NCBI RefSeq assembly: GCF_008629675.1
Contig: NZ_VWOX01000004.1
Location: 124,001 to 188,000, forward strand
Length of the DNA: 64,000 bases
Origin: Roseiconus nitratireducens
Lineage (GTDB): Bacteria; Planctomycetota; Planctomycetia; Pirellulales; Pirellulaceae
Reading direction: 5' to 3'
The notes under the pieces are model-generated. The model saw only the letters and a list, made by a program, of their open reading frames with translations. It had not been told where the DNA came from and did no database searches. Shown here in pieces: positions 1-9,208 of this stretch; the first letter of the stretch is position 1; each line of letters starts with the position of its first letter. The position numbers were made by a program, and so were the translations under genes.

Positions 1-391
1 ATCATGCAGTCCAACCCTGCTGGTTGGCAGCGAGCATCGCGTCGCACTAGACGCAAGCCAGCCAGATCGCCAACACCCGACGGGAGAACAAGCCGGCGCA
101 CGGATCGAACGGATGAGCCGCCGAAAGGGATCGGCACCGCCTCGCGTTCATCGCCGCCGATCTCAGTTCCGCCCCGTGGACTGCAACCGAGAAAAAGCAG
201 GAAGTCTCCCCTGTGGATGGCAGGTGCATCAACCGGGACAGAGGCAGGCACCGACGCCTGCCGAATTCCTCCCGGACTGGAAAAGAGACCGTCCGGGCGT
301 GATGACAATCGCAAGAGAAGAGGTCTCGTTGTCGCCGCGAGGGCGACTTGCGGCCGAAGCCATCGTCACGCCGTTGCGGCCGAGCTCTGGG
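1..391. other. No supported gene downstream of rpsO
   Basis: This stretch has several open frames but none with recognisable protein content or a convincing start. A short inverted repeat (CCCGGAC at 272-278, GTCCGGG at 292-298) could form a hairpin after rpsO, but no T-run follows it. In many bacteria pnp follows rpsO; no pnp coding sequence is visible here, so if it is adjacent it lies left of the window. Confidence 0.4.
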
Positions 392-661
392 CTATTTACG
401 GATGCCCAATTTTCCGATGATATCAAGATACCGCTGCGGGTCCTCCCCGCGAACGTAATCGAGCAACCGGCGTCGGCGGCTGACCAGCCCCAACAAGCCA
501 CGTCGCGATGCGAAATCCTTGTTGTGCGTCCGCATGTGCTCGGTCAATCCGTTGATCCGCTCCGTCAAAATCGCAATCTGCACCTCGGGAGATCCGGAAT
601 CGTTGTCCGAGGAGCCGTGTTCTTTGATCACTTCAGCCTTGCGCTGTTTCGAAATCGTCAT
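392..661 (-). CDS. rpsO: 30S ribosomal protein S15
   Basis: An 89-residue protein, the normal length of S15, which binds the central domain of 16S rRNA and nucleates assembly of the small-subunit platform. The N-terminal [11 protein letters not shown], the [14 protein letters not shown] segment and the H(M)[13 protein letters not shown] segment with the following RRR-LLDYVR are all family hallmarks. It starts with ATG. It is transcribed alone on this strand; the sequence upstream contains a repeat element (855-1003), and no neighbour is within 390 bases downstream. Identification is secure. Confidence 0.97.
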   Translation of the reverse strand: MTISKQRKAEVIKEHGSSDNDSGSPEVQIAILTERINGLTEHMRTHNKDFASRRGLLGLVSRRRRLLDYVRGEDPQRYLDIIGKLGIRK

Positions 662-1083
662 TCGTACGTACTTAGTTCAAAACCTATTTTGTCGCGTTTA
701 CCGTCTTACGGTCGCGTAGTTTACCGTCAGCCCCTGATACCGCAACGGCAAAACCGAGCCGGAAAAAGCGGCGATCCGCCCCCCCAATCGCACGCCCCCG
801 CGTCAGCGAGATACGGGGCAATCCTCTCCCTTCCTTGAAGAGGCCGCGCCGTTCTTGCTTCACCCTCCCCTCGGGAGGGTCGCGAAGGAGCTTGCGACGA
901 CGCGGGGAGGGGGAAAGACGCCATTGATTTCAGCCGGTTCCTAAGGCGCCCTCCCCAAAGGCTCGTGCCTCGCCTTTGACCCTCTCGGAGGGAGGGTAAA
1001 TTTTGAGATCGCAACGCCTGTCGCGGGTCCGATCCACCGTTCGATCCCCAAGAGGGTGGTGCAGCGTGGCCTAAGGCAGGCTC
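662..1083. other. Intergenic region between rpsO and cysC carrying a dispersed repeat
   Basis: No gene seen. It holds copy A of a MITE-like repeat (listed separately, 855-1003) and, next to rpsO, a short direct repeat built on GTTTACCGTC (around 698-728). The rpsO promoter must lie here, but I cannot point to a convincing pair of hexamers. Confidence 0.4.
855..1003. repeat. Dispersed MITE-like palindromic element, copy A
   Basis: About 149 bp. Its ends each fold as a CACCCTCC...GGAGGGT hairpin and are inverted repeats of each other. The reverse complement recurs at 24238-24389 with only scattered differences, including the internal GAGCTTGCGACGACGCGGGG and CAAAGGCTCGTGCCTCGCC stretches. It has no coding capacity, so it would need a transposase in trans if it is mobile. 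Confidence 0.8.
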
Positions 1084-1761
1084 CTATCCCAGCACTCCCC
1101 GGTCCGACAGCCACTGCCGGACCTGCCCGGCCAACTCTCCGGCGGACCGGCCGGCCCCGCCGTCCAGGCGGATCTCGGGCTTGGGCGGCGGCTCGTAGGG
1201 GTCGCTGATTCCGGTGAAATTCGCGATCTCTCCGGCCCGGGCTTTTTTGTACAGACCCTTCGGATCACGAGCCTCACAGACCTCCAGCGGGGTGTCGACA
1301 AACACTTCGACAAAATCCTCCGGCCGCCCGGAATCGCTCACGATCTTTCGCACCCGATCGCGATCGCGTTGGTACGGGCTGACAAACGCGGTCAGGGTGA
1401 TCAATCCGGCCGAAGCCATCAGGGCCGCGACACTCCCGATCCGACGAATGTTCTCCTCCCGATCGACGGCCCCAAAACCCAACCCGAACCGCTCGGCAAA
1501 TTCGGCCCCATGCTCCGGCTGCAGCTTGGACGGCGGGGCGCACAGCCCGTGACGGACGTTGTCACCGTCCAGCAAAATGGTCGCTCGACCCTCCCGAGCC
1601 AGCATCACATCCAGCTCGTTGGCGATGGTGCTCTTCCCACAACCGCTCAACCCGGTGAACCAGACGACGCAGCCCAATTGGCCCAGCCGTTGTTCGCGCG
1701 ACCGGCGGTCCACGCTGTGATCGTGCCAGACGATATCGCCGGAAACATCCTTTTCTGACAT
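1084..1761 (-). CDS. cysC: Adenylylsulfate kinase (APS kinase)
   Basis: Phosphorylates adenosine 5'-phosphosulfate to PAPS in the cytoplasm, the second step of sulfate activation. The 225-residue product has the Walker A loop GLSGCGKST near residues 37-45, the DGDN(V)RHGL motif, the ENIRRIG segment, the FVSPY(Q)RDRD lid and the DPYEPP-PE(I) C-terminal motif of the family. It is a stand-alone kinase, not fused to sulfurylase. The ATG at 1761 is preferred over an in-frame TTG four codons upstream. No cysN/cysD lies in the window; a role in making PAPS for sulfated polymers rather than assimilation is possible but not shown by the context. Confidence 0.93.
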   Translation of the reverse strand: MSEKDVSGDIVWHDHSVDRRSREQRLGQLGCVVWFTGLSGCGKSTIANELDVMLAREGRATILLDGDNVRHGLCAPPSKLQPEHGAEFAERFGLGFGAVDREENIRRIGSVAALMASAGLITLTAFVSPYQRDRDRVRKIVSDSGRPEDFVEVFVDTPLEVCEARDPKGLYKKARAGEIANFTGISDPYEPPPKPEIRLDGGAGRSAGELAGQVRQWLSDRGVLG

Positions 1762-1933
1762 GCGGGGGTCCAAGCGTGAGAGGTTCAGGGAGCGAGTGGG
1801 TCTGAATGAGCGTTGCGTCAGTGTGCCAAGTTAATCGCAAACTCGAAAGCAGGAACCGGTCTAGCCGGCCCCAAACCCAAAGCCTCAACCCGAACCTCCG
1901 AATGCAAACTGCAAGACGCAAAGCCCTGCCACG

Positions 1934-2443
1934 TCAGCCGTCGCCGGTCAGATCCTCGTCGAACCACTGTTGCCCCAACTCCTGCTGGAACCGGAACAAA
2001 CGCTCGCCGGCAATCCGCAACCGCCGACTGACCTCACGGCCAAGATTCATCATGATCACCGCGTACTGTTCGGTGTCCTGACGACACAGCGTCACGAAAA
2101 CGCGATAGGGAATTTCAATGGCCAGGCATTCGGATTCCGCGCGAATCGACGCCAGCCGAGGCTGCAAATCGATCAGCGACATTTCCCCGAAACAGTCACC
2201 GGGCCCCAAGCGAGCCAGAATGATCGGTTCGCCCTTCCAAGTACGTTCCACCAGCGCCGTCCCCGACTCCAGGACGTAGATGAATTCGCCGGGGTCACCC
2301 TCGCAAAAGAAGTAGTCGTCCGTTTCGAACTCGCGCTGCTGGGAATGTTCCAGGACCAGCTGCAACGTCTCGTCTTTCAGCCCCCCAAAGATCGGCATCG
2401 CGCGAAGCAGTTCGAGCCGACGTGGCACCGATTGTGTGGCCAT
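1934..2443 (-). CDS. Cyclic nucleotide-binding domain protein
   Basis: A 169-residue protein consisting almost entirely of one cNMP-binding (cupin-like) domain: LRAMPIFGGL, FFCEGDPGEFIYVLESGTALVE, the phosphate-binding-cassette-like GPGDCFGEMSLID, and a C-terminal helix. The cassette lacks the usual RAA-T, having RLASIRA instead, so ligand binding is uncertain. There is no helix-turn-helix, so it is not a full CRP/FNR regulator; it may be a sensor or adaptor acting on a partner. The start at ATG 2443 is chosen over a GTG 11 codons upstream. It lies downstream of two ABC permease genes on the same strand, 172 bases away. Confidence 0.8.
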   Translation of the reverse strand: MATQSVPRRLELLRAMPIFGGLKDETLQLVLEHSQQREFETDDYFFCEGDPGEFIYVLESGTALVERTWKGEPIILARLGPGDCFGEMSLIDLQPRLASIRAESECLAIEIPYRVFVTLCRQDTEQYAVIMMNLGREVSRRLRIAGERLFRFQQELGQQWFDEDLTGDG

Positions 2444-2615
2444 GGAATCACCGCTGACTGAGAAAGGCTTCCGCACCGTCCGACACCGTTATCCATGCTA
2501 CCCGGACGACGAACCGTCGTGTCAGATTCAGTGCGGCAATTCGCGAATTTCCCTCGCCGTCTCAGACTCCGCCGGTCCCCGCCGCGTTGGCGTGCGACCG
2601 GCCAAGGATTCGCAA

Positions 2616-3470
2616 CTACGAGCTGGCGCTTCGGTAGCTCAGCAGGCTGCGCCGAAACAGCATCCGGCTGGCGATCACGCCCGCGACGGTCACCAACGCG
2701 GCCCAGCCCACCAGACCCCACTCCCATGGCGCCCGCGGATCCAAAGGCTTGGCCAACAACCGCGCCGGAACGTTGACCACCAGCAAGATCGGAATCACAA
2801 AGGTGAAGAATCCGAACAGCGGGCGTCCCCAGCCGTGATTGTAGATCTCCATCGGATACCGGCTGAAGTTGGTGATGTAGAACCAGAAGTTGTACAACGA
2901 CTGGTTGCGTCCGAGCCACACACTGGTCGCGCTTAGCGCAATCATCAAGCTGTACATCATCAGCACGCCACAAACGATGAAGACGCAGTACAGCACGACC
3001 GATGTGACCGTCGGCACCATCGGATCCACCTCGCGCGTGGCCAGGTTGTAAAGCGAGACCGCGGCAATCGCCGCTCCGGCGAAAAAGTTGGACAGCTGGC
3101 TCCAATCCACTTTTTGAAATGAGATCAAAAACTGGGTGTCGATCGGTTTCAATAGGGCAAAGTCCAAACCACCGGTCCGAATCATTTCGCTGAACTCCTC
3201 CGCGTTGGGCATGAAGAACGCCTGGACGATGGAGTTGATGAACCAGGTCGTCGCGATGAACAGAAAGAATCGGTCTCGGTCCCAACCCGTATCTTCACCG
3301 ATCGAACCGGTGTGTTCAAAAATGATCAGGTAGAACCCCACGTTCATCGCCGTCCAGCCCAAGCTGCTGACACATTGCAGCGCAAAGTTCAACCGGAACG
3401 TCATGTCGCGGACCAGACTGTTGCGGGCGAATGTCAGGAACACACGCCCGTAGCGGGATAACTGGTTCAT
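2616..3470 (-). CDS. ABC-2 type transporter permease (DUF990-like), subunit 2
   Basis: A 284-residue integral membrane protein with about six hydrophobic segments. The segments WFINSIVQAFFMPNAEEFSEMIRTGGLDFALLKPIDTQF and the late FFTFVIPILLVVNVPARLL are typical of the ABC-2 family 6 (DUF990) permeases, whose LLKP(I/L) turn lies in the first cytoplasmic loop. The partner permease ends 4 bases upstream of the ATG at 3470, so the two are almost certainly cotranslated and form a heterodimer. The family works with a separate ATPase to export an unknown substrate; no ATP-binding subunit is adjacent. A TTG at 3485 is an alternative start. Confidence 0.85.
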   Translation of the reverse strand: MNQLSRYGRVFLTFARNSLVRDMTFRLNFALQCVSSLGWTAMNVGFYLIIFEHTGSIGEDTGWDRDRFFLFIATTWFINSIVQAFFMPNAEEFSEMIRTGGLDFALLKPIDTQFLISFQKVDWSQLSNFFAGAAIAAVSLYNLATREVDPMVPTVTSVVLYCVFIVCGVLMMYSLMIALSATSVWLGRNQSLYNFWFYITNFSRYPMEIYNHGWGRPLFGFFTFVIPILLVVNVPARLLAKPLDPRAPWEWGLVGWAALVTVAGVIASRMLFRRSLLSYRSASS

Positions 3471-3474
3471 AAAA

Positions 3475-4359
3475 CTATCCCCCAAATCCGCTGTAGCGTT
3501 TCAGGCCGCGGACGTACGCAATTCGACAGGCAACGATAAAGAACGTCAGCCAGGCGGCTTCGATCGCCAGTTCCATCGGCAAATCCTGCTCGGGAATCTT
3601 GCCTAGAAAAACGGCGGCCGGGAAAAACGCCAGGTACTTGAAGGGCAAGAAATTGACGACCGCCTCCACCCCATCGGGCAATAGCGTCAGCGGGAACATG
3701 TGACCGGACAGAAAGAAACTGAACAGCATCAGCACGAACAACAACGACGTGACTTCCAAGAACCAAAACCCGATCATCCCGATCGTGGCTTCCAAAAAGA
3801 ACCCGATCAAAAACCCCATCACCAGCGAACCGCAAAAGGCAATGAACACCGGCAGCGGCGGCCAGCCATCGACGAAGTAATTGCGACACAAAAAGAACAC
3901 CAACGCGAAGGGGCCGATGGCGATCGCGTAGTAGGCCAACTTGTGGGCGACACGCGTGAGCAACAGGAAGCCGATCAGGTCGATCGGCTGAATCAGGTAG
4001 CGTTTGATTTCCCCCTCGCGAATCTGGCGCGCGATGCCCGAAGCCAGCCCCGGCATGCTGGAAAAGGCTCGGGCAATCATCGTCAGTAGGTAATAGGCGA
4101 CCATGTCGCGGAAACGAAACCCACCGATCTCGGTCGGATTGTCACCCTCGGCCGCCCCGATCGCGTCGAACACGGCGTACCACAAAAAAATTTGCGTGAT
4201 GATCGGCAGGAAACGCATCAACGTCCCCAGCGCGAAATCGCCGCGGTAGACCAGCCGCTCCCCCAGCGAGGTCTTCAGAATCGTGTTCCACAGGGCCATC
4301 CGTTGGCGCAAACTGGGTGCTGAGGGCGTGAACTCCGAATTGGCGGGTACGGCTGACAC
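3475..4359 (-). CDS. ABC-2 type transporter permease (DUF990-like), subunit 1
   Basis: A 294-residue membrane protein with about six transmembrane segments and the same family layout as the next gene: an N-terminal cytoplasmic tail, [35 protein letters not shown] as the first loop, and hydrophobic hairpins to the end ([13 protein letters not shown]). IQPID here matches LKPID in the partner. The start is a GTG at 4359; an ATG at codon 21 (MALWNT) is a fallback. It forms a two-gene unit with the following permease. Transport substrate is unknown, and the missing ATPase must be encoded elsewhere. Confidence 0.85.
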   Translation of the reverse strand: MSAVPANSEFTPSAPSLRQRMALWNTILKTSLGERLVYRGDFALGTLMRFLPIITQIFLWYAVFDAIGAAEGDNPTEIGGFRFRDMVAYYLLTMIARAFSSMPGLASGIARQIREGEIKRYLIQPIDLIGFLLLTRVAHKLAYYAIAIGPFALVFFLCRNYFVDGWPPLPVFIAFCGSLVMGFLIGFFLEATIGMIGFWFLEVTSLLFVLMLFSFFLSGHMFPLTLLPDGVEAVVNFLPFKYLAFFPAAVFLGKIPEQDLPMELAIEAAWLTFFIVACRIAYVRGLKRYSGFGG

Positions 4360-4432
4360 AGATGAACTCGCTCGATCGATTGGGGAATCTCGGCAGTGCG
4401 GCGACGCCGAAGCCGATGACGACTTCCACGTT

Positions 4433-5914
4433 TTAGTCCAATCGGTCCTCGTCGCGTAGGAGCGTCCGACGACGCCATCCCACTCCGACCAGCACCAGCG
4501 TCAACACCACCGCGGCAATCGAAAGTGTCGGCCAGATGATCGACACGCGTTCGAGCAACAGCAACGGCAGGGCGATCGTCAACATTCCGCCCCCGATGAA
4601 CGGAGCCGACAGCGGGGCCGCCAAGGCGTAATCGCTCGCGGCGGGCGTTTTCAGTTGGGGATCGACGATTCGCAACAGGACAAATCCCGTCGCGGTCGTC
4701 CCGGTCGACATCCCGTAGTTGATCAACGCCAACGGGAACCAGTGCCTGCGTGGCAGGATCCACCGCGAAATCAACAACAGGCAGACGGCTGTCCAAATTG
4801 CCCCGCACACGAACAGAATGGCCAGGGGCCCCAGCAACTCCGCCACCTTGCTCCACTCCAGCGACGTGATGGCGGCGACGACCAAGACTTCCATCGCGGT
4901 CGAACTGATCCGCTGAACCGTTTTCGAATCGATTCGATGCCCCTGCCCCAGGTGATGCAGAATCCGCCGCACGGCCCAACCGCCAAACATGGTGTAGATG
5001 AACAGGGGAAAGTCCGTGACGTTGGAAAAGGACAACCGCTTGGACAGTTCCGCCTGGGCGGCGTCGCCTGCGGGCCCGACCCCGAGCGCCCCGATTCCCA
5101 GCGAGCGGTCCAAGGTGCCGGCCAGCGTCATCACGATGCTCTGCAACGCCACGCCCACGCCCACCGCCAAAGCGATCCACATCAACTGTAGCAACAAAGG
5201 ATCGATCGCCTCTTCCGGCAGCGTCGCGTATCCGATCGCCGATTGATCGTGCTCCACTTCCCGGTCTTCCCCGGACCGGACCGTGTGGCTGCCGATCCAG
5301 CCCAGACGGGCGGCGAGGTTGATCCAGACGATCCCGCTGACGATCCCGTAGACCAACCCGCAAGTGGCCATCATCAACCCCAGGTCTTCCCCGGCTGCTA
5401 ATCCGACCTGAGGGCTGGCGAACACCTGCCCCATTGCCAACGCGGTGCCATGTCCACCGGCAAACCCGGTTTCGATCAACATCCCGAACGAATTGGGGAC
5501 GTCATAGAGCGGTTGAATGAACAACCACGTCGCAGCCAACCCGACCAGAGTCTCCCCCAAGACAATGATCCAGACCATCAGCCCCTGCAGCCCGACGCGG
5601 CGGGCAATCTCGCGGTCTCCGGCGACACCGGCACCGGAAGGCTGCTGAAGCAACATCGCCGCAAACACGACCGCGATCAGCGGCCCCGGCCAGCCCGAAA
5701 GCGTGGCGTTGATCTCGGCAGTCCACTCGGCCGGTCGGGGTCCGAACAGCCGCACGCCAAAAGCTTCGCTGGAGAACAACCACCCCAGAGCAAAGCCCAG
5801 GAAACCGGCGATCACCGAGGCGGGAATGTAAAACCGCCGCAGCGGACGCAGCCGTTGACGCAACACCAGCCCGCCCAACAACAGCCCCGCAACGGTCAGA
5901 CAAGCTGCCGTCAT
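4433..5914 (-). CDS. Sodium/glutamate symporter (GltS)-like membrane protein
   Basis: A 493-residue protein with roughly a dozen hydrophobic segments. The architecture of two inverted halves, the [11 protein letters not shown] loop and the later [17 protein letters not shown] loop match the re-entrant loops of the GltS sodium:glutamate symporter family (ESS). The usual role is Na+-driven dicarboxylate amino acid uptake; the exact substrate here is not determined. The ATG at 5914 overlaps the fliO stop codon as ATGA, which decides the start; the frame stays open for 27 further codons into fliO. A charged linker ([12 protein letters not shown]) between the halves is somewhat longer than expected. 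Confidence 0.85.
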   Translation of the reverse strand: MTAACLTVAGLLLGGLVLRQRLRPLRRFYIPASVIAGFLGFALGWLFSSEAFGVRLFGPRPAEWTAEINATLSGWPGPLIAVVFAAMLLQQPSGAGVAGDREIARRVGLQGLMVWIIVLGETLVGLAATWLFIQPLYDVPNSFGMLIETGFAGGHGTALAMGQVFASPQVGLAAGEDLGLMMATCGLVYGIVSGIVWINLAARLGWIGSHTVRSGEDREVEHDQSAIGYATLPEEAIDPLLLQLMWIALAVGVGVALQSIVMTLAGTLDRSLGIGALGVGPAGDAAQAELSKRLSFSNVTDFPLFIYTMFGGWAVRRILHHLGQGHRIDSKTVQRISSTAMEVLVVAAITSLEWSKVAELLGPLAILFVCGAIWTAVCLLLISRWILPRRHWFPLALINYGMSTGTTATGFVLLRIVDPQLKTPAASDYALAAPLSAPFIGGGMLTIALPLLLLERVSIIWPTLSIAAVVLTLVLVGVGWRRRTLLRDEDRLD

Positions 5915-6618
5915 GAAATCGCCAAGTCGCGTTCGTGCGAACCGCTGCCGACCGCGCGGCGACGTTGTCCAACGATTTTTGGTCGTCCCAGACATCGGTG
6001 CGTCACGCGCGATATCTCTTCCGGGTCGGTGATCTCAGTCAACGTGTGTGGGTCCCCGCTGGCCGTCTGGCCCAAAACCAGCACCCGGTCACCGAGCCGC
6101 AAGAACGTCACCCGCGTCTTGCCATCGATCATCGCGTGGCCCAGGTTTTGAAGCACGTCTTCCGGCAAGCCGCCCCGTGGTCCCGAGACCGGTCCGTATC
6201 GTTTCGTGATCCAGACCAGACAACCGAACACGGCCAGCACGACCGCGAGGGCGCTGGCGGTGGTGACCACCGGTGCGGCAACGGATCCAACGCCGCTGTT
6301 CTGCTTTTCAGGTGCCGGCCCTGTTGCGATAGCGTCACCCCCGGAAACCTTCCAGGCGGGAAACCCGCCTTGCGGTTCTGTGACGGATTCCGGCGGCTGC
6401 TCGTAAGCAGCCGTCCGCACCGCCCGCGACTCCGCGAGATCGGCTACCGGGTTCGAGAATTGTTGAGCCCGCGCGGTGCTGGTGGTCACAACCATCCAGA
6501 GGATCATCACGGCGACCCACCTGACAGTGAACGTTTTGCCAGACAATGTTTTTCCAGACAAAGATTGTCCAGACCGTGGTCGCCCGGAGAAATCGAAGGG
6601 TCGCGGAGGTCGAATCAT
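5911..6618 (-). CDS. fliO: FliO-like flagellar biosynthesis protein
   Basis: About 235 residues. An N-terminal hydrophobic stretch (WVAVMILWMVVTTSTARA) looks like a signal peptide; a second transmembrane segment lies around residues 110-130, followed by a FliO domain in which LGHAMIDGKTRVTFLRLGDR and VLVLGQT are characteristic. FliO assists assembly of the FliPQR export gate of the flagellar type III system. The gene sits between fliN and gltS and shares an ATGA overlap with the latter. The ATG at 6618 is taken; a TTG at 6633 overlapping the fliN stop (TTGA) is equally possible. fliP, fliQ and fliR are not in the window. Confidence 0.8.
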   Translation of the reverse strand: MIRPPRPFDFSGRPRSGQSLSGKTLSGKTFTVRWVAVMILWMVVTTSTARAQQFSNPVADLAESRAVRTAAYEQPPESVTEPQGGFPAWKVSGGDAIATGPAPEKQNSGVGSVAAPVVTTASALAVVLAVFGCLVWITKRYGPVSGPRGGLPEDVLQNLGHAMIDGKTRVTFLRLGDRVLVLGQTASGDPHTLTEITDPEEISRVTHRCLGRPKIVGQRRRAVGSGSHERDLAIS

Positions 6619-6629
6619 GGGATCGGATT

Positions 6630-7007
6630 TCAATCGGTCAGGAGGTGCAACAGGCGAACATCCAGTGCATCCTCCAGACGCACCAATTCACCGATCGCAA
6701 ATAATTGTCCGGCGACGTACAGCCGAACCGGAGCGCCCACGCGTTGATCCAGCTCGATCACGTCGCCGACACGCAGATCCAACAGGCGGTCCAAGGTCAG
6801 ATCGAATTCGCCCAGCCGGACCCGGACCTCCAACGAAACGCCCTCTCCGCACGGTGTCGACGCGGGCAGTTCCTCGAACGTTGCGGGGCGATTCGAGACG
6901 GATCCCACGGCATCGTCACGGGTCGGAGCCGTCATCGTGCCACCGGGCGGCTCGGAAGGTGGCTCGGTCGGATCGGAAGGCGTGCGGTGGCCCGTGGGGG
7001 TGATCAT
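6630..7007 (-). CDS. fliN: FliN-type flagellar motor switch protein
   Basis: 125 residues: a proline/threonine-rich N-terminal tail of about 45 residues followed by a FliMN_C (SpoA) domain with EVRVRLGEFDLTLDRLLDLRVGDVIELD and the VRLYVAGQLFAIGELVRLEDALDVRL strand pair. FliN forms the cytoplasmic C-ring that carries torque and the rotation switch. It is the first gene of the fliN-fliO-gltS run. ATG 7007 is chosen; an in-frame TTG at 7022 would add five residues. The region upstream (7008-7295) is filled with hairpin repeats. Confidence 0.85.
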   Translation of the reverse strand: MITPTGHRTPSDPTEPPSEPPGGTMTAPTRDDAVGSVSNRPATFEELPASTPCGEGVSLEVRVRLGEFDLTLDRLLDLRVGDVIELDQRVGAPVRLYVAGQLFAIGELVRLEDALDVRLLHLLTD

Positions 7008-7098
7008 CACAGTTGTTGGCAAAGGACGGGGGCGACTCGGCGGCGCTCCCCCCTCGTTTCGCCGAAATGTCGAAAAAAATCAAGTGCAGTCGGTGTTT

Positions 7099-7205
7099 CA
7101 CGGCTGAAGGCCGTGTCCGATCATCCACGCTCTGGCGAGCGTGGCAACACGAGAAATGTTTTCGCTGCCTCGACGTCCTCCGTAGGCACCGTCGCCAGAC
7201 GGTGC
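7099..7205. repeat. Cluster of three intergenic hairpins
   Basis: Three perfect inverted repeats stand side by side: CACGGC-tgaa-GCCGTG type at 7099-7115, CCACGCTCTGGCGAGCGTGG at 7125-7144 followed by CAAC, and GCACCGTCGCCAGACGGTGC at 7186-7205. The second and third recur elsewhere in the window (32157, 45575, 37318, 37350, 54750), so this is a dispersed hairpin family rather than a local terminator. The region 7008-7295 otherwise shows no gene. Confidence 0.7.
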
Positions 7206-7295
7206 GACGGCCAGATTGCCCGCTGGCGATTGCGGCGACGATCCTGCAGCGCGGCGCGAGCTTCGATTGCGACAATCATCTGGCCGCCAGCAAGA

Positions 7296-8003
7296 TCATC
7301 CGCGAAGGGGGCGGTACAGATCCAAGTCGGCACGTCCGCCCAGCGACGCATAGATCGCCACGATCTCCTTCAGCCCGGTCCAGAATGCGGCTTCGGCGTC
7401 GTCTGACGCGTGACCGCCGACCTGAAAGAAATAGTCTCTGGGGATCTCAAACGATTTGCGAATGTGGTCGTCACCGCCGGTCGCCAAAATCACGGCCTCG
7501 GCGTCCACCGGGTCGCCGGTCTGCAAGATCAAACGAAAGTCCGGCTCAATGACAACATCCCGACCCGACTCCGATTCAACATCCGGGTCATCATTGTCGT
7601 CGGGATCCGGCTGGACATCGACCAGTTCGATCGAGGTCACTTCCGCGGGGCATTTCAGCCGCCCACGCAGCAGGTCCGTTTGCGTCAGCGGCATCCAAAC
7701 CTGATCGATCCATTGCCCGATGGTGGTGGGCGACGTCCAGGGCTCTCCCGTGCCGGATTGAGCCATCAGGGCCGAGCGGGCGAGCGGCGAAACGGCACGG
7801 TCGGGCATCATGGGAATCGGCGCGTCACCCGATCCGTCGGATGAATCCGCTCCGGCCAAGGAACTTGCCACTCCGACAGCTTCCAACAGGGTGACGTCGT
7901 AGCCCAGGTAGCGGCCGTACAGCGCCGCTTCAATTCCCAGGGGGCCGGCGCCGACAACGGCGATCGATCCCGGCGGATCCAAGGTGGCGGTGTCGTCGAT
8001 CAA
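7296..8003 (-). CDS. FAD/NAD(P)-binding protein, short
   Basis: 235 residues with an N-terminal dinucleotide-binding Rossmann fold (VVGAGPLGIEAALYGRYLGYDVTLLE) and a second conserved strand VDAEAVILATGG typical of two-domain flavoproteins. It is much shorter than full disulfide-oxidoreductase-type flavoproteins and carries an acidic Asp-rich insert (PDPDDNDDPDVESES). The start is inferred as TTG 8003, giving a TTGA overlap with the stop of the upstream FAD oxidase; the longer GTG/ATG frame would overlap that gene by over 100 bases. Substrate unknown. As last gene of a three-gene overlapping unit it probably acts with the oxidase. Confidence 0.7.
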   Translation of the reverse strand: MIDDTATLDPPGSIAVVGAGPLGIEAALYGRYLGYDVTLLEAVGVASSLAGADSSDGSGDAPIPMMPDRAVSPLARSALMAQSGTGEPWTSPTTIGQWIDQVWMPLTQTDLLRGRLKCPAEVTSIELVDVQPDPDDNDDPDVESESGRDVVIEPDFRLILQTGDPVDAEAVILATGGDDHIRKSFEIPRDYFFQVGGHASDDAEAAFWTGLKEIVAIYASLGGRADLDLYRPLRG

Positions 8004-9208
8004 TCGGGATTCCTGGTAGGTTGGTGGCCAACGGATTGAGATTGTTGTTTGCCGACGCGAAACGCGTCCATGGAGATCGGGGGCGGTTCGCCCGACATCA
8101 ACTGGGCCAGACAAACCGCAGTGCCCGGAGACAAATGGACCCCACTGCGAAAGTGACCGGCAGCAACAAAAATGCCATCACTGTCGGGGAGCTTTCCGCA
8201 CATCGGAAAGCCGTCGAACGTCATCGGCCGCAGCCCGGACCACGCCGCGACCTCATGGGCGTCGCGGAGCCCCGGACAAAGGTGGCGAGCAAATTCGCGC
8301 AGGTCCGACAGGATCGCAGGCGTGGTGCCGTGTTGGAACCCGGCTTCCTCTTCGCAGGAACCGATCAGCAGAGCTCCGTCGCGGCGGGGCACCAGGTACC
8401 GATGTCCGATGTTGACCACGCTGTGGAACATCCGTTTCGGAGTTTTCAGCAGCAAGATCTGGCCGCGGACCGGTACCAGACTGGTCGTCAACCGCATCCG
8501 CGGATCGACCAGCCCGCTCCAGGTGCCCCCGCAGACGGCCACCTGGTGGGCAAACAGGGCAGGATCCGCTTCGTGGTCCAGACAGATTTCCACCGTCGCA
8601 CCGGACTCCTCCAAACCAGTCACTTTCCGCCCATCCATCAATTCGGCTCCCCGCTTCAGACAAGCCGCCAACAGCGCATCCAGGTACAGCGGACAGCGAA
8701 TCTGGTATTCGTCAGGAGCCCACCAGGCCTTGGCGCGCTGCTGCCCGCGGACCCAACCTTCCAAAGACGGTTCACGACGCACCAGTTGTTCCAACGACAC
8801 CTCCTCGCACTCGATGGCCAAATCGTGCCAGTAGGAAACCATGCCGGCCATCGCGCCGATCTCACCAATCGTGTCGGCCAGGTACCAGCCGCCGCAGCGT
8901 TCCAATTCGCAATCGATTCCGGTTTCCTGGTGCAAACGCCCAGCGAGTTCAGGAAACAGGGAATGGCTGAAACCGCGGAGCTTGTCCAGCGGGTCGGTCG
9001 CGGTTTGAAAGTTCGCCGGCGGCAGAATCCCTGACGCCGCCCAGGAGGTGGCAGAGCGGAGCATCAACCGTTGGCCCTGCATCGATGTGCCGGGTCGCCG
9101 CAGTGGATCTCGATCAATGATCGTCACCTGGCGGCCGCGACACAAAAGCTGGTACGCAAGCGACAATCCGATCGCTCCGGTTCCAATGATGGCAACATCC
9201 GTCTTCAT
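8000..9208 (-). CDS. FAD-dependent amino acid/glycine oxidase family protein (DAO fold, ThiO-like)
   Basis: 402 residues. The N-terminus MKTDVAIIGTGAIGLSLAYQL is a GxGxxG FAD-binding motif with an acidic residue after strand 2 (TIIDRD); the C-terminal part has GLRPMTFDGFPMCGKLP and the FVAAGHFRSGVHLSPGTA motif of D-amino-acid/glycine oxidases such as ThiO. ThiO makes iminoglycine for thiamin thiazole synthesis, but no other thi gene is nearby, so a different amine substrate is possible. Its ATG overlaps the upstream transferase stop codon (ATGA), and its stop overlaps the following gene. Confidence 0.85.
   Translation of the reverse strand: MKTDVAIIGTGAIGLSLAYQLLCRGRQVTIIDRDPLRRPGTSMQGQRLMLRSATSWAASGILPPANFQTATDPLDKLRGFSHSLFPELAGRLHQETGIDCELERCGGWYLADTIGEIGAMAGMVSYWHDLAIECEEVSLEQLVRREPSLEGWVRGQQRAKAWWAPDEYQIRCPLYLDALLAACLKRGAELMDGRKVTGLEESGATVEICLDHEADPALFAHQVAVCGGTWSGLVDPRMRLTTSLVPVRGQILLLKTPKRMFHSVVNIGHRYLVPRRDGALLIGSCEEEAGFQHGTTPAILSDLREFARHLCPGLRDAHEVAAWSGLRPMTFDGFPMCGKLPDSDGIFVAAGHFRSGVHLSPGTAVCLAQLMSGEPPPISMDAFRVGKQQSQSVGHQPTRNPD

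Noticed and set aside
272..298. Hairpin after rpsO as a terminator
   Set aside because: No T-run follows on the minus strand and the stem is only 7 bases.
1035..1060. GTTCGATCCCC, reminiscent of a tRNA T-loop
   Set aside because: No matching D arm, anticodon arm or acceptor stem around it.
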